From Sophora flavescens (taxonomy: Eukaryota > Streptophyta > Magnoliopsida > Fabales > Fabaceae): a stretch of DNA of 64,000 nt. The stretch lies in the NCBI GenBank assembly GCA_030762895.1, contig CM061066.1, forward strand, positions 116,840,715 through 116,904,714, written 5' to 3'. Numbering within the stretch: the stretch's first letter is position 1; every line of letters starts with the position of its first letter. The translations under genes were made by a program, and so were the position numbers. The notes beneath the pieces were generated by a model, which did not search any database, was not told where the DNA came from, and saw only the letters and a list, made by a program, of their open reading frames with translations. Below, piece after piece: positions 12,463 to 22,548 of the stretch.

Positions 12463-12704
12463 TGATGATTGGATTCCTCCACCTCCCCCTCATCATGACT
12501 GAATTTTTTTCTTCATATTTTTGACTTTAAACGATTCTTGTACGACATTTTGGATTATTTTTTTAATATATATTCATTATTTCTTATGATTGTATATTTC
12601 ATTAGTAATTTGACGTGTTTTATTAGTATTTTTGCTAAACTTTAAAGAAAAACAGAAAAATTTATTATTTTAAAAATTAATTTTTTTAAAAATTTAATAA
12701 AAAC
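12463..12704 (+). other. 3' flank of the CACTA-1 second gene
   Basis: An AT-rich stretch with no ORF. It probably holds the 3' UTR and poly(A) signals before the right subterminal repeats. Confidence 0.4.
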
Positions 12705-13080
12705 CAGTTTAGCGATCGAATTAGAAACCAATAACTCGGTCGCTAAACTTTTGTTACCATTAACAGATTGTGGTCTAGCGACCGAAAATCCGTCGCTAAT
12801 ATAGGTTAACAGTAACCAACATTGGCGACTGAACGAACGACCGATAATCGGTCGCTACAAATGGTTACCCAAACAATGCGACCAACCGTGTAGCAACCGT
12901 TTTTTATTATTTAATGACCGAAATTACGGTCGCCATTTAGCCGAATTATTATTTCGGTCTCTAAAAGCTTAGCGACCAGGTTATCAGCCACCACCATGAA
13001 TCGGTCGTTAATTCGGTCGCTAACTTAAATAGCGACCGAATTAGAAAGTTTAGCGACCGAATATGCCGGTCGCTAAACAG
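12705..13080. repeat. Right subterminal repeat array of CACTA-1
   Basis: The same GCGACCGA(A/T) motif as at the left end, in both orientations (for example near 12778, 12840, 13000, 13032, 13055, 13070). Confidence 0.85.
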
Positions 13081-13099
13081 CTCTTTTTTTGTAGTGTTT

Positions 13100-15291
13100 T
13101 CTCATCTTCAGATAGCAAAAAGTTGATGAATTCTTGATCAGCTAGAGGGTCTGGACTTGGATCTATAATGCAGGAATTAAGTGCAGGCATAGGGTGAGTG
13201 TTCAGTCTCTTCTTTGCATCCTTGTCCTTGTTCAAGTCAATCATTGGTAATCTGGGACAAATCCTCGAAGGTCGCATGCCAACCATGGTGTCCTTGGAAG
13301 AGTGTTACAACCAAGTTGGTGGGACGAAATTTGCAGCCCTGATATACCTTGGCAGCTCAAACTTTGTCTTGATATGAGCATACATGATGTGATCAACTAC
13401 ATCAGCAGCACTCCCATATTCTTTAGGATGCACAAATTTCTTCTACTTGACATTCTTGTTCAATATGAATCTGTGGTAGCCATAGGTTCTTGACCTTTGA
13501 AGAGGTATTTTATCTACCTCTACTGCCTTTGATGACACAGTCCACCAGACAAGGATAATATCTTTGTCAACACCATCAATATGGGGTTTGAAAGTTAGAA
13601 GTTTGATAAGGTTAGGGTAGATTTTCTTTGGTGGGAATTTTTGTTGTGTTAGGTGAGTGAGTAGGGGTCCATGGGCATTGTACAAAGCAGATGGAAGGGG
13701 ACCATCTCCTTCATATGGAATGGGTACATGCTAGGGGTAGTAGGTGGGTTCTGGTTCATACTCATACTCAGGTAAAAGATAGAAAGGCCTGATTGATTCT
13801 GGTCGAGGCTGGTGGGTATGATACAGGATTCTCCGATCTCTTTTTACTTTGGCTCAGCTTTCAGCTTTGTCAACATACAGAGTGGAGGGGTCAGTGTATG
13901 GAAATGTGATTTTAGGAAGTTTTGGAAATGGTGCACCTGGATTGATCCCAACATCATCTGGTTGATTAAGCCAGGGATTGTCAGAGGGAATGATGGGTTG
14001 AAATTGAGGTCTGATTGGTGGAGTTTGAATGGGTGAGTATGCAGGGGAATTTTGTGGTGAGGCTATGTGTTGAGGAGGGGAGTGTGGTTCATATATTGGT
14101 TCAGTTTGGGGTATGGTTGATTTTTCTGGAATAGGTAAGGATGGTTGATAATGTTGTTGTTGAAGAGTTTAGATTTAGGGTTCAGCTTGTGATGGTGCAG
14201 TGGTGTTGACAGGAACATTAAAGCTCTCTACAAGAGCATCAATAACTAATTGAACATGATCATCAGCTGGTAGAGTTACCTCAGAAATCACAGTGGACTT
14301 AGCTTTCCTTGAAGGTTGATGCCTTGCTCTTGTTGGAACAGCAGTGTGCTTCTACTTCTTCAGCACTTATCCAATTGGCAGGTTGTCCTCATCATCATCC
14401 TCATTGCGGGACAGGATCACCTTTCTTGTCCTCTTCTGCCTTAGGACAACTTGTGGTTCATCAGCCCTTGGTTCCTTGATGACCACCCAGCAACAGGCTT
14501 TTTGGCACTAGCTAGACAAGTAGTTTTGGCTCGTCGTGCAACTATCTTCTTTTTCGGCTCTAGAGTTTCAACTTTATTCAACTCTATATGTTCTTCTTTA
14601 ACCTTTACCAATTCCTCCTTTTTGGCCAATTCTACCTGAGCAACTGTACCGAGCTTCATGTTGGTCAAGTTTACCTTGTCAAATGCAACAGGAGACATAC
14701 CCTTCTCCCTGTTAACCACATAGTCTCTTATTCTTCCAAACAGAATATGAGGCAGGTTGACTTTAGTCTCAGTTATCAAGTGGTTGAGACAGGACTTGTG
14801 TAGGGCGGAAAGGTTGTCCTTAGACCCAGCTTTGTGCAGAACTGTCTTATTCAGGATTTGATGTAGAATTCGAACTTCATCCTTCATCTCCACAGCCTTC
14901 CATGAGTGATTTCTAACAGTATCACTCCTCATCAGAAGAGTAGCAATGCTTCTAGTCCACCCAAATCTTCTTCCCATTTCTTAGTTAGGGTTAGACCTTC
15001 TTGAGCACAGTGAATCGCAGTTGCGATTGTTGCTTCAGATACAATCACTTCAGTCCCCATCACAGTAGCAGAGACTTCAATCTTAGTAACCTTGGGTTTC
15101 TTCCAGAAAGCCCTAATCAGGCCTGGATACATGGAGACCTTCTCAACGAAAAATCCTTCCCAACCAGCAGCATTGATGTACTGACTTACATCAACGTTGT
15201 ATTCCATCAGTATGCCAAACTCAATGTGATCCTCTATCCCAATCTCAAGAGCATTGACATTATAGGTACCAGTAGCATATGAAGACGCCAT
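13100..15291 (-). pseudogene. Env-like third ORF of element C, proximal part
   Basis: The ATG at 15291 (MASSYATGTYN) aligns with the ATG of the same ORF in element A (25545, MASSTAVSTYD). The N-terminal region shares the pattern Y.VDVS.Y.NA..W.G.FVEKV..YP.LIRAF. Later segments include a Lys/Arg-rich stretch (about 14440-14620) and Pro/Ser/Gln-rich linkers. Many stops and frameshifts break it (for example near 14935, 14440 and 13690). The reading is cut at 13099 by CACTA-1 and resumes at 468. It starts about 440 bp after the pol stop, where SIRE1-like elements carry their env-like gene. In public databases such proteins are also labelled putative plant transposon protein, so the real role is open. 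Confidence 0.7.
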
Positions 15292-15729
15292 TTTTGAAGA
15301 TTTGAAGTTTTAGGGTTTGAGAAGCATGGAAATCTTTCGCAAGAAGTTTCAGGTTCAGAGTGAGTGAAAGGTTTTTCAGAGGAAAGAGACACACTTAAAA
15401 ATGTTTCGAAATATGAAGAGTTTCTCTCTGAAAAATAATTCTAAAATAAAAATGAATGAAAGACGTATGATAGGATATGCATTAAATGCTGACACGAAGC
15501 AGGTTTTTGAAACTGTAAAAAGCAAGTTAAAGAAATGATGGATATAACTGACTCAGCAAAGAGAATTTTGAATTAAATATGTCTTAGACATAATAAATGC
15601 AAATAATAACTAAATGTATGGACAAGTTTGATATGAGCATGCAAACAGGCAATAGACGCGATAAACGTTGGACGCACATTTAACATACAATAGACGGCCA
15701 TGACTGGACGACATATCAATCCACACAAA
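15292..15729 (-). other. Spacer between pol and env-like ORF of element C
   Basis: AT-rich, without an ORF. Elements A (25546-25879) and B (56118-56371) have spacers at the same place, so the env-like ORF is not a direct continuation of pol in any copy. Confidence 0.6.
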
Positions 15730-18700
15730 TCATTGTAATGTGCTTTCTAATAAAAATAATCTATCCTTAGCAAGAGGTTTAGTAAAGATATCTGCCCATT
15801 GATGGTCAGTATCTACAAATTGTATATCAATAACACCTTTTTGCACATAATCACTAATAAAATGATGTTTAATATCAACGTGCTTAGCTCTTGAATGCAA
15901 GATTGGATTCTTAGATAGATTGATTGCAGCAGTGTTATCACACATAAGTGAAATACTACTTACAAACACATTGTAGTCCTCCAATTGATGTTTGATCCAT
16001 AGAAGCTGTGAGAAGCAACTTGCAGCTGATATGTTCTCAGCTTCAGTAGTTGATAAGGCAATGATAATTTGTCTTTTGCTTGACCATGAGACTAGATTAG
16101 CTCCAATGAGGTGACATCCTCCATTGGTACTCTTCCTTTCTATTCTATCTCCAGCATAGTCAGCATCACAAAAACCAACTAATCTGTAATCATCATTTTT
16201 CTTAAAGCACAAACCCAGATTAGTAGTACTTTTCAAATATCTAAATATTCTTTTAACTGCTGATAGGTGAGATTCTCTAGGACCAGATTGAAATCGAGCA
16301 CATAAGCAAACACTGAACATAATATCAGGTCTGGATGCAGTAAGATATAAGAGAGATCCTATCATACCTCTGTATACCGTTTGGTCTATCTTTGTCATCT
16401 TTGTTCAGTATGGACGTAGGATGCATAGGTGTGTTCATTGGTTTGCAGTCATCAAATTTGAACTTCTTTAAGAGTTCTTTTGTATACTTGGTTTGATGGA
16501 TGTACACCTTGTCCACTGTTTGTTTTACTTGAAGTCCAAGGAAGAATTTGAGTTCTCCCATCATGGCCATTTCAAATTCTTTCTGCATTAGCTTAGAAAA
16601 TTCTTTGCACAGAGATTCATTAGTAGCACCAAAGATTATGTCATTAACATATATTTGTACAATTATAAAGCTGGACTTACTGGATTTTCTAAACAAGGTT
16701 GTATCAACCTTTCCTCTACTAAATCCATTGTCCATTAAGAATGAACTTAGCCTTTCATACCAACCTCTAGAAGCTTGTTTAAGGCCGTATAAAGCTTTCT
16801 TTAGATTATATACATGTTCAGGATGGGGTTCACTTTCGAAACCTGGAGGTTGCATAACATACACTTCTTCGTTTATAAAGCCATTTAGAAATGCACTTTT
16901 CACATCCATTTGATAAAGCTTAATATTATGATGTGCAGCAAAAGATAATGATATGCATATTATAACATACACTTCTTCGTTTATAAAGCCATTTAGAAAT
17001 GTACTTTTCACATCCATTTGATAAAGCTTAATATTATGATGTGCAGCAAAAGATAATAATATGCATATTGCTTCTAACCTAGCAACTGGAGCAAAGGTTT
17101 CAGTATAATCTATACCTTCTTCTTGAAAGTAACCTTGAGCAACAAGTCTTGCTTTATTTCTTACAACCTTACCATTTTCGACAAGCTTGTTTCTGTAAAC
17201 CCAATTGGTTACAATCACTGATTTATTCTTTGGCAGAGACACAAGAGTCCACACTTCACTTCTTTCGAATTGGTTCCATTCTTCTTGCATTGCCAGAATC
17301 CAACCCTCGTCCAGTAGAGCCTCGTCTACCATCTTTGGTTCTAACTCAGACTAAATCAGAATCATCTTGCTCTCTGAATGTTGATCTGGTTCTCAACCTA
17401 TCACTGGGACTTCCAATGATTTGATCTTGAGGATGGTAATTTTTGAAGTACCATGATCTTTGAACATTTTCTTGTTGTGAAGTTTCCGACTCAGGTTGTT
17501 GTTGATTGTCCACTGAATCATCAGTCTTGATATTTACTGGATAATCATAATCTTTGAAATTCAAATCTGCAAATGCTTCATCAAGCTCTGATAATTTCCT
17601 ATCAGACTGCTTGTCATCAAATTTAACATGTATACTTTCTTAAACTACTGAAGTTCTAGAATTGTAAACTCTAAAGCCTTTAGATGACTCAGAGTATCCT
17701 AACAGAATTCCATTAACTACTTTAGCTTCAAACTTACCAAGTTGATCTTTTGCATTTAATATAAAACGTTTACAACCAAAAGGATGAAAATAAGATATGT
17801 TGGGTTTTCGTCCTTTCCACAATTCATAAGGAGTCTTATTCAGAATTGGTCTTATGTATATTCTGTTCTGAATGTAGCAGGCAGTATTAACAGCTTCAGC
17901 TCAGAAGTGTCTAGGGATAGAGTTGCCATTGAGCATTGTTCTAGCCATCTCTTAAAAAGATGTGTTCTTTCTCTCTACCACATCATTTTGCTATGGTGTT
18001 CTTGGTATTGAGAAGTTGTGAAGATTACCACTTTCCTCACATAACTTTTCAAATTGCTCATTTTCAAACTCTCCCCCATGGTCACTTCTGATTGAAGTGA
18101 TACACATGCCTTTTTCATTCTGGACACATTTGCAGAATACAGAGAAGATCCTGGATGGCTTATCCTTGTGAGCTAGGAACATAACCCATGTTCATCTAGT
18201 GTAGTCGTCTACTATGACTAGACCATATTTCTTGCCACTGACATAGGTAGTCCTTGTTGGACCGAAGAGATCAAGGTGTAGCAACTCTAGTGGGCTATTG
18301 GTACTAACAACATTCATAGATTCAAAGGAACCTTTGACTTGTTTTCCCTTTTGACAGACAACACATAGAGCATCATATTTGAACTTAAGGTTTGGTAAGC
18401 CTCTCACAAGGTTATGCTTATTTAGCTTTGAAATTAATTTCAAGCTTGCATGACCTAGTCTTTTGTGCCAAATCCATTTCTCATCTTCAATGGAAACTAG
18501 ACATGAGACACTTTGATTTGTAAGGTCCTCCAAGTCAATCTTATACAGATTGTTTTGCCTCTTGGCAGTGAATAAGAGTGATCAATCAGTTTTCTTGACA
18601 TTACACATGTTCTTATCAAAAGAAACAGCAAACCCACTATCACATAATTGACTTATGCTCAACAGATTGTGTTTTAAACCATCAATTAAAAGAACATTAT

Positions 18701-18900
18701 CAATGGAGGGAAAAGGAAGTTTACCAATTTTACCTACTCCAATGATCTTTCCTTTCTGATTACCTCCAAAGATAACCCAACCACCATCTTTGTGTCTAAG
18801 GTCTTGGAACATACACCTTTCTCCCGTCATGTGACGTGAGCAACCACTGTCCAAGTACCAAGATGTATGTTTCTTTCCTGCTGTTAAGAAAATCTACAAC
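15730..18900 (-). pseudogene. Pol of element C: protease, integrase, RT, RNase H
   Basis: The protease motif LDSGCSRHMTG lies near 18850-18820. The pre-integrase zinc region (WHKRLGHASLK, then CVVCQKGK) spans about 18480-18345. The integrase core shows LHLDLFGP, SDHGGEFE and VVERKN, the three catalytic acids. RT (RVT_2 type) spans about 17330-16540 and carries YQMDVKS. Its catalytic motif reads YVND where YVDD is expected, which should abolish activity. RNase H shows CDADYAGDR, TEAE and CDNTAAINLSKN down to 15730. In-frame stops occur near 18580, 18190, 17990 and 17640, with frameshifts near 17340 and 16390. A 108-bp duplication lies in RT (16854-17069). Confidence 0.9.
16854..17069. repeat. 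108-bp in-frame tandem duplication in the RT of element C
   Basis: 16854-16961 and 16962-17069 are near-identical direct repeats. Each encodes 36 residues including [16 protein letters not shown], so the first RT catalytic Asp occurs twice in the same frame. Confidence 0.93.
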
Positions 18901-20580
18901 AGGTATAATCTTATCTTTAGGTACCCAGATTGACTTGGGTCCTTTCTTGTTAGTAGTCACTGGACGAGCATACTTGACATGCTTGTGATGTATGCATCTA
19001 GATGTTACATGGCCACTTTTTCCACAAACTTTACAGTAAGTGTTGGACGAGCTTGATTTTGTTTTAATATGTTGTGCTTGAGTTTTAGAAAGTTTATGAC
19101 GTGCATGAGGTTTTGATACTTTGTGAGATGCTTCATGTTTCTCTTTGTCATAGCCTAAGCCAGACTTAACATGAGGTGACCTAGAATACCTCAGTATCAA
19201 GCTCAACTTTTCTGAGCCACCTACAAATTTAGATAGGGTGTCTGTCAGATATGTCATATCTTGCTTCAGTTTTGCAACTTCACAAGAGACATCAGGCTCA
19301 ACTTTGAGTTTGTCAGTTAGACTGACATTCTCCGACTCAAGCTTCTTGTTTTCATTTACAAGAGCTTGCCTTTCCATGCAGACTTTATCATACTCCTTAG
19401 TCAACTTATAAAATTTCTTTTTGAGATTTTTATATTCATAAGACAGAATGGATGAGTTGTGTAATAACTCATCAAAGGCTTCTTGTAAAGTAAAGGAGTC
19501 GGATTCCATTACCTCAGCATCAGTGTATTCACTTTCTAAAGAAGTGTCAGCCGTGAGACAAATATTTGCCTTTTCCTTAGCTTCATCTTCTTCTTCAGAT
19601 GATGATAGATCCATATCCTCCCAAGTAGCCATTAGACCTTTCTTCTTTTTTAAGAACTTCCTTTTGTCCTTCAGTTCTGGATAGGCGGCTTTGAAATGAC
19701 CAGGCTTTTTGCATTCGAAATACAGAGATGGACCTTTTTCCTTGGAGTCTGATTTTTCTTTGGAGAACTTTTTGTTAAACTTCTTCCTTCTAAAACCAAC
19801 CAACTTTCTTTCTCCACATATGTTGAATCTTTCTGGAGATGAAGGACAGTTCATCCTCATCAAATCCTTCATCACTGTCAGAAGGGCCTGCTTCATCTGA
19901 GGATTCCTCAGTTTTTAGAACTTTGGATGAGCTAGCCTTATTTGCCTTTAGGGCAATAGATTTTCCTTTTCTAGTACTCTCTTCATTTAGTTCAAGCTCA
20001 TGGACTTTGAGAGATCCAAGAAGCTCTTCTAGAGTGAAAGTAATGAGGTTCTTTGCCTCCTGAATAACATTGACCTTAGGTCTCCACTGTTTGTGTAGGC
20101 TCGTCAATATTTTTTTGACATGATCTCTATTCATAGGTCTTCCCAAGAGACCTAAGACTGTTTGTGATAGTTTGGAATCTTCCAAACTTTTGATCTATGG
20201 TTTCTTGTTCAGCCATTTTGAATAACTCATATTGGTGAACCAGCATGCTTATCTTTGACTCCTTGACTTAGGATGACCCTTAATGAGCTAGGGCTAGAGT
20301 ATCCCATATTTCCTTAGCTGTGTTACAAATATGGACTTTATCATGCTCAGATCTGGTGATAGCACACATCAGGTGGTGTTTGACCTTTAAATTGAGTTGA
20401 TGTTGAGTCTTTTGATCTAGAGTCCACTGAGCTCTAGGAACAACAGCTCCATTATCACCTCTTGGCTCAATACAACTAGTTTCAATCTGCTCTCAGATAT
20501 CCACATTTTGTGCATCAAGAAAAGCCATCATTCTCTTTTTCCAGTAGTCATAATCACTACCATCAAAGAGTGGAGGTCTG
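18796..20580 (-). pseudogene. Gag of element C
   Basis: On the minus strand it starts at 20580 without an ATG, at PPLFDG..YDYWK, a motif that lies about 23 codons after the ATG in element B. The N-terminus is therefore missing, cut by the LTR of element A. A UBN2-type gag region follows with stops near 20500, 20280 and 20250. A first zinc knuckle has lost cysteines (FEC..PGHF....Y, about 19720-19685). A coiled-coil Lys/Glu region spans about 19450-19260, and a second, intact knuckle (CKVCGKSGHVTSRC) lies near 19030-18990. The gag frame ends at 18796 and overlaps the protease in the +1 frame. Gag packages element RNA in cytoplasmic particles. Confidence 0.85.
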
Positions 20581-22073
20581 TGAAGTTGACACAGGGAAAC
20601 ACAAGAAGGGGGGTTGAATTGTGTTTCTTAACAGTTTATCGAAAAAGCCTTTTCTCAATCCTTTTTACAAGCAAAACAATATAAGCAACACACAAACAAG
20701 AAAACCTATTTAAAGAGTTAACAAACTCAGATCCAAAACCCCACAGTTAGTATAACTAAATACTGTAAAAGATAAGGATTAGAATATTCACACAAGTGAT
20801 TTATCCTGGTTCACTCTTTTCCAACCAAGAGCTACGTCCCGCCCCTTCAACCTGAAGGTTTTCTCCACTATTCTCCAAATAGATTACAAGTATTCAACAC
20901 CTCTTCAGGCTACAAGTATTCTTTTCTCTACCAAGCCTTTTCAGGCTCTAACTCTAACAAAGAGATTTACAGATTTTGATCTAAGAACTCACTAAGTGTG
21001 AGAGTATTAAAGTTTAAGATCAGTAAGGATTACAAGTAAACTTGTTCAATAGAATTCAGCAGAGTTTTTGGCACGTTTGATATCAGAGCTTCACTACTTT
21101 CTTTAATGGGGTTCATCCAGTATTTATAGAAGGAGTGCTTTGCTGTCTTGAACTTCTTCAACGGTCTTCAAATTGTATCCGTTTAGACATAGCATTAAAT
21201 GCTAGGATCCGTTGAGATTGATAACTTGATATGCTTCATGAAGAAGTGCTCTTGTTTATCAGAGGAATGCGTAAAGTATAGCTGTCACTTCCCTATTGTA
21301 TCGAAGCTTGCTTTCTGACTTTCCTTCTTTGTACTTGGTTTAAACTTTACAGCAGTATAGTTGACAGAGTACAAAAGTTTATGTTCTCGATGGTACTATG
21401 TTTCTAATCTCAAGAAACAAAGAGTTAACAATTGAAGAAACAAGGGGAAGAGACAATATTCTTTTGAATTAAATATACAATCATTTGAAATAAATACGCT
21501 TATACTAGACGTGTTCTCTTTTGTTAGCTAGTAGACACGCAAGTCTTTGGACGTGCAAGATTAACTCATCAGTAAAGCGAGCTCGTCTACTGATACTGCG
21601 TGTATAGACTCTTGTCTTGATCCAAGTCTTTGGACTTGCTATTCTCAATAGCTCATCTACTAATATGGCGTCTCGTAAGACTTCTCGTCTATTATCAAGT
21701 CTTTGGACTTGGTGTTTTTCTGAGAGTTGCTTATTGGCTCGTCTATTTATTATCAAGTCTTTTCTTAGACTTAGATACTCGTCTAGCATCTATTACCTTA
21801 GCCAATTTTTAAGGCCTCGTCTAGCGATAACTTAATAGACTCAGAATTTTACCAAGGTTTGAAGATTCGTCTAGAGGATCGAATATAGAATTAGATTTAA
21901 TTCCATAGAAAAGTGAAGAAACTTTTTCTAAGTTTCCCTGTCTAGTCAAGCAATCCTGCAATCTAGAGTAAACAAGTCAGATCTTTGACAATACTTTGCC
22001 ATACAAATTTAACCTTTTTGTTAACATCAAAACTTAAGAGATTATTTAAGCCAAAACTACTTTGGTTCTAACA
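20581..22073 (-). repeat. 3' LTR of element A
   Basis: On the minus strand it starts TGTTAGAACCAAAG after a polypurine tract and ends CCCTGTGTCAACTTCA. The same start and end are found in the solo LTR at 44489-46124. Length is 1493 bp. It carries scattered GTCTTTGGACTTG and GCTCGTCTAC motifs. Confidence 0.9.
21121..21128 (-). promoter_or_regulatory. TATA box candidate in the LTR of element A
   Basis: The minus strand reads TATAAATA in the second half of the LTR, correctly oriented for element transcription. Confidence 0.5.
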
Positions 22074-22548
22074 ATATCCCCCTTTTTGATGATGACAAAA
22101 ACCAAATAAATTTGAGTGAGCAAAGTCTAAGAGAGCCACAGAGCTCCCCTTAAGACAAAGCATACAAACTTAATTATTTAGAACAGATAAGCAGCAACAC
22201 ATATCATATATATCTTATCAGAGCAGTATGCATAAACTCATAACTATCCATATTCAAAACATAGTATCAGAGCTTTTAAAAGAAACTTTAAAACAAATAG
22301 CTACAAAAACATAAAGACAAAACAGTCATATCAAAAGCAGCAAACATAGTATCAGAGCATATAAAACAAAAGAATGCAACAAAGCAACATAAGAACATGC
22401 ATATGCAGACAGATACTTATAGCCCAAAAACTGACTTTTATATATATTAATGAAAATTATTTTTTTTATCCTTTATCCCCCCTTTTTTGTCATCGGACAA
22501 AAAGTAAATAGGAGTAGACCATCATTGTCAGTGAAGAATAAAAGAAAA
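22074..22548 (-). promoter_or_regulatory. Multiple polypurine tracts of element A
   Basis: On the minus strand AAAAAGGGGGATAT directly precedes the LTR (22074-22090). Further tracts are AAGGGGAGCTC (about 22144) and AAAAAAGGGGGG (about 22480). Repeated polypurine tracts preceded by GTCATCATCA are a Sirevirus hallmark and prime plus-strand DNA synthesis. No ORF lies in this stretch. Confidence 0.8.

Larger units (their letters stand above)
469..13096 (+). mobile_element. CACTA-1 (En/Spm) transposon with TNP2 and TNPA-like genes
   Basis: The left end reads CACTACAAAAAAAAGG and the right end, reverse-complemented, CACTACAAAAAAAGAG, giving a 13-bp perfect terminal inverted repeat. The flanking triplets TTT (466-468 and 13097-13099) are the 3-bp target duplication typical of CACTA elements. 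Subterminal arrays of a GCGACCGA motif lie inside both ends. Inside are a degraded TNP2-type transposase (3058-10551) and a TNPA/Ptta-like gene (10660-12462), both on the plus strand. Removing the solo LTR at 6352-10095 leaves about 8.9 kb, a usual size for a coding CACTA element. It sits in the env-like ORF of element C, whose two halves match element A on either side of the insertion. Confidence 0.93.
1..20580 (-). mobile_element. Sirevirus-like Ty1/copia element C, partial, host of CACTA-1
   Basis: On the minus strand this reads gag (from 20580), protease, integrase, RT, RNase H (to 15730), a spacer, then an env-like third ORF (15291 leftward). That ORF is interrupted by CACTA-1 (469-13096) and resumes at 468-1. 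The element runs off the left edge, so its 3' LTR is not seen. Its 5' LTR and the first codons of gag are also absent, because the LTR of element A abuts gag at 20581. Gene order and the third ORF after pol match Sireviruses. Pol and the env-like ORF closely resemble those of element A, so C and A belong to one family. All ORFs are broken and the RT catalytic motif is mutated, so the copy is dead. Confidence 0.85.

Noticed and set aside
20581..22073. LTR read as the 5' LTR of element C, giving a tandem A-LTR-C array
   Set aside because: No primer binding site and no gag ATG follow it, while a full polypurine signature precedes it, so it fits a 3' LTR of A nested in C better.
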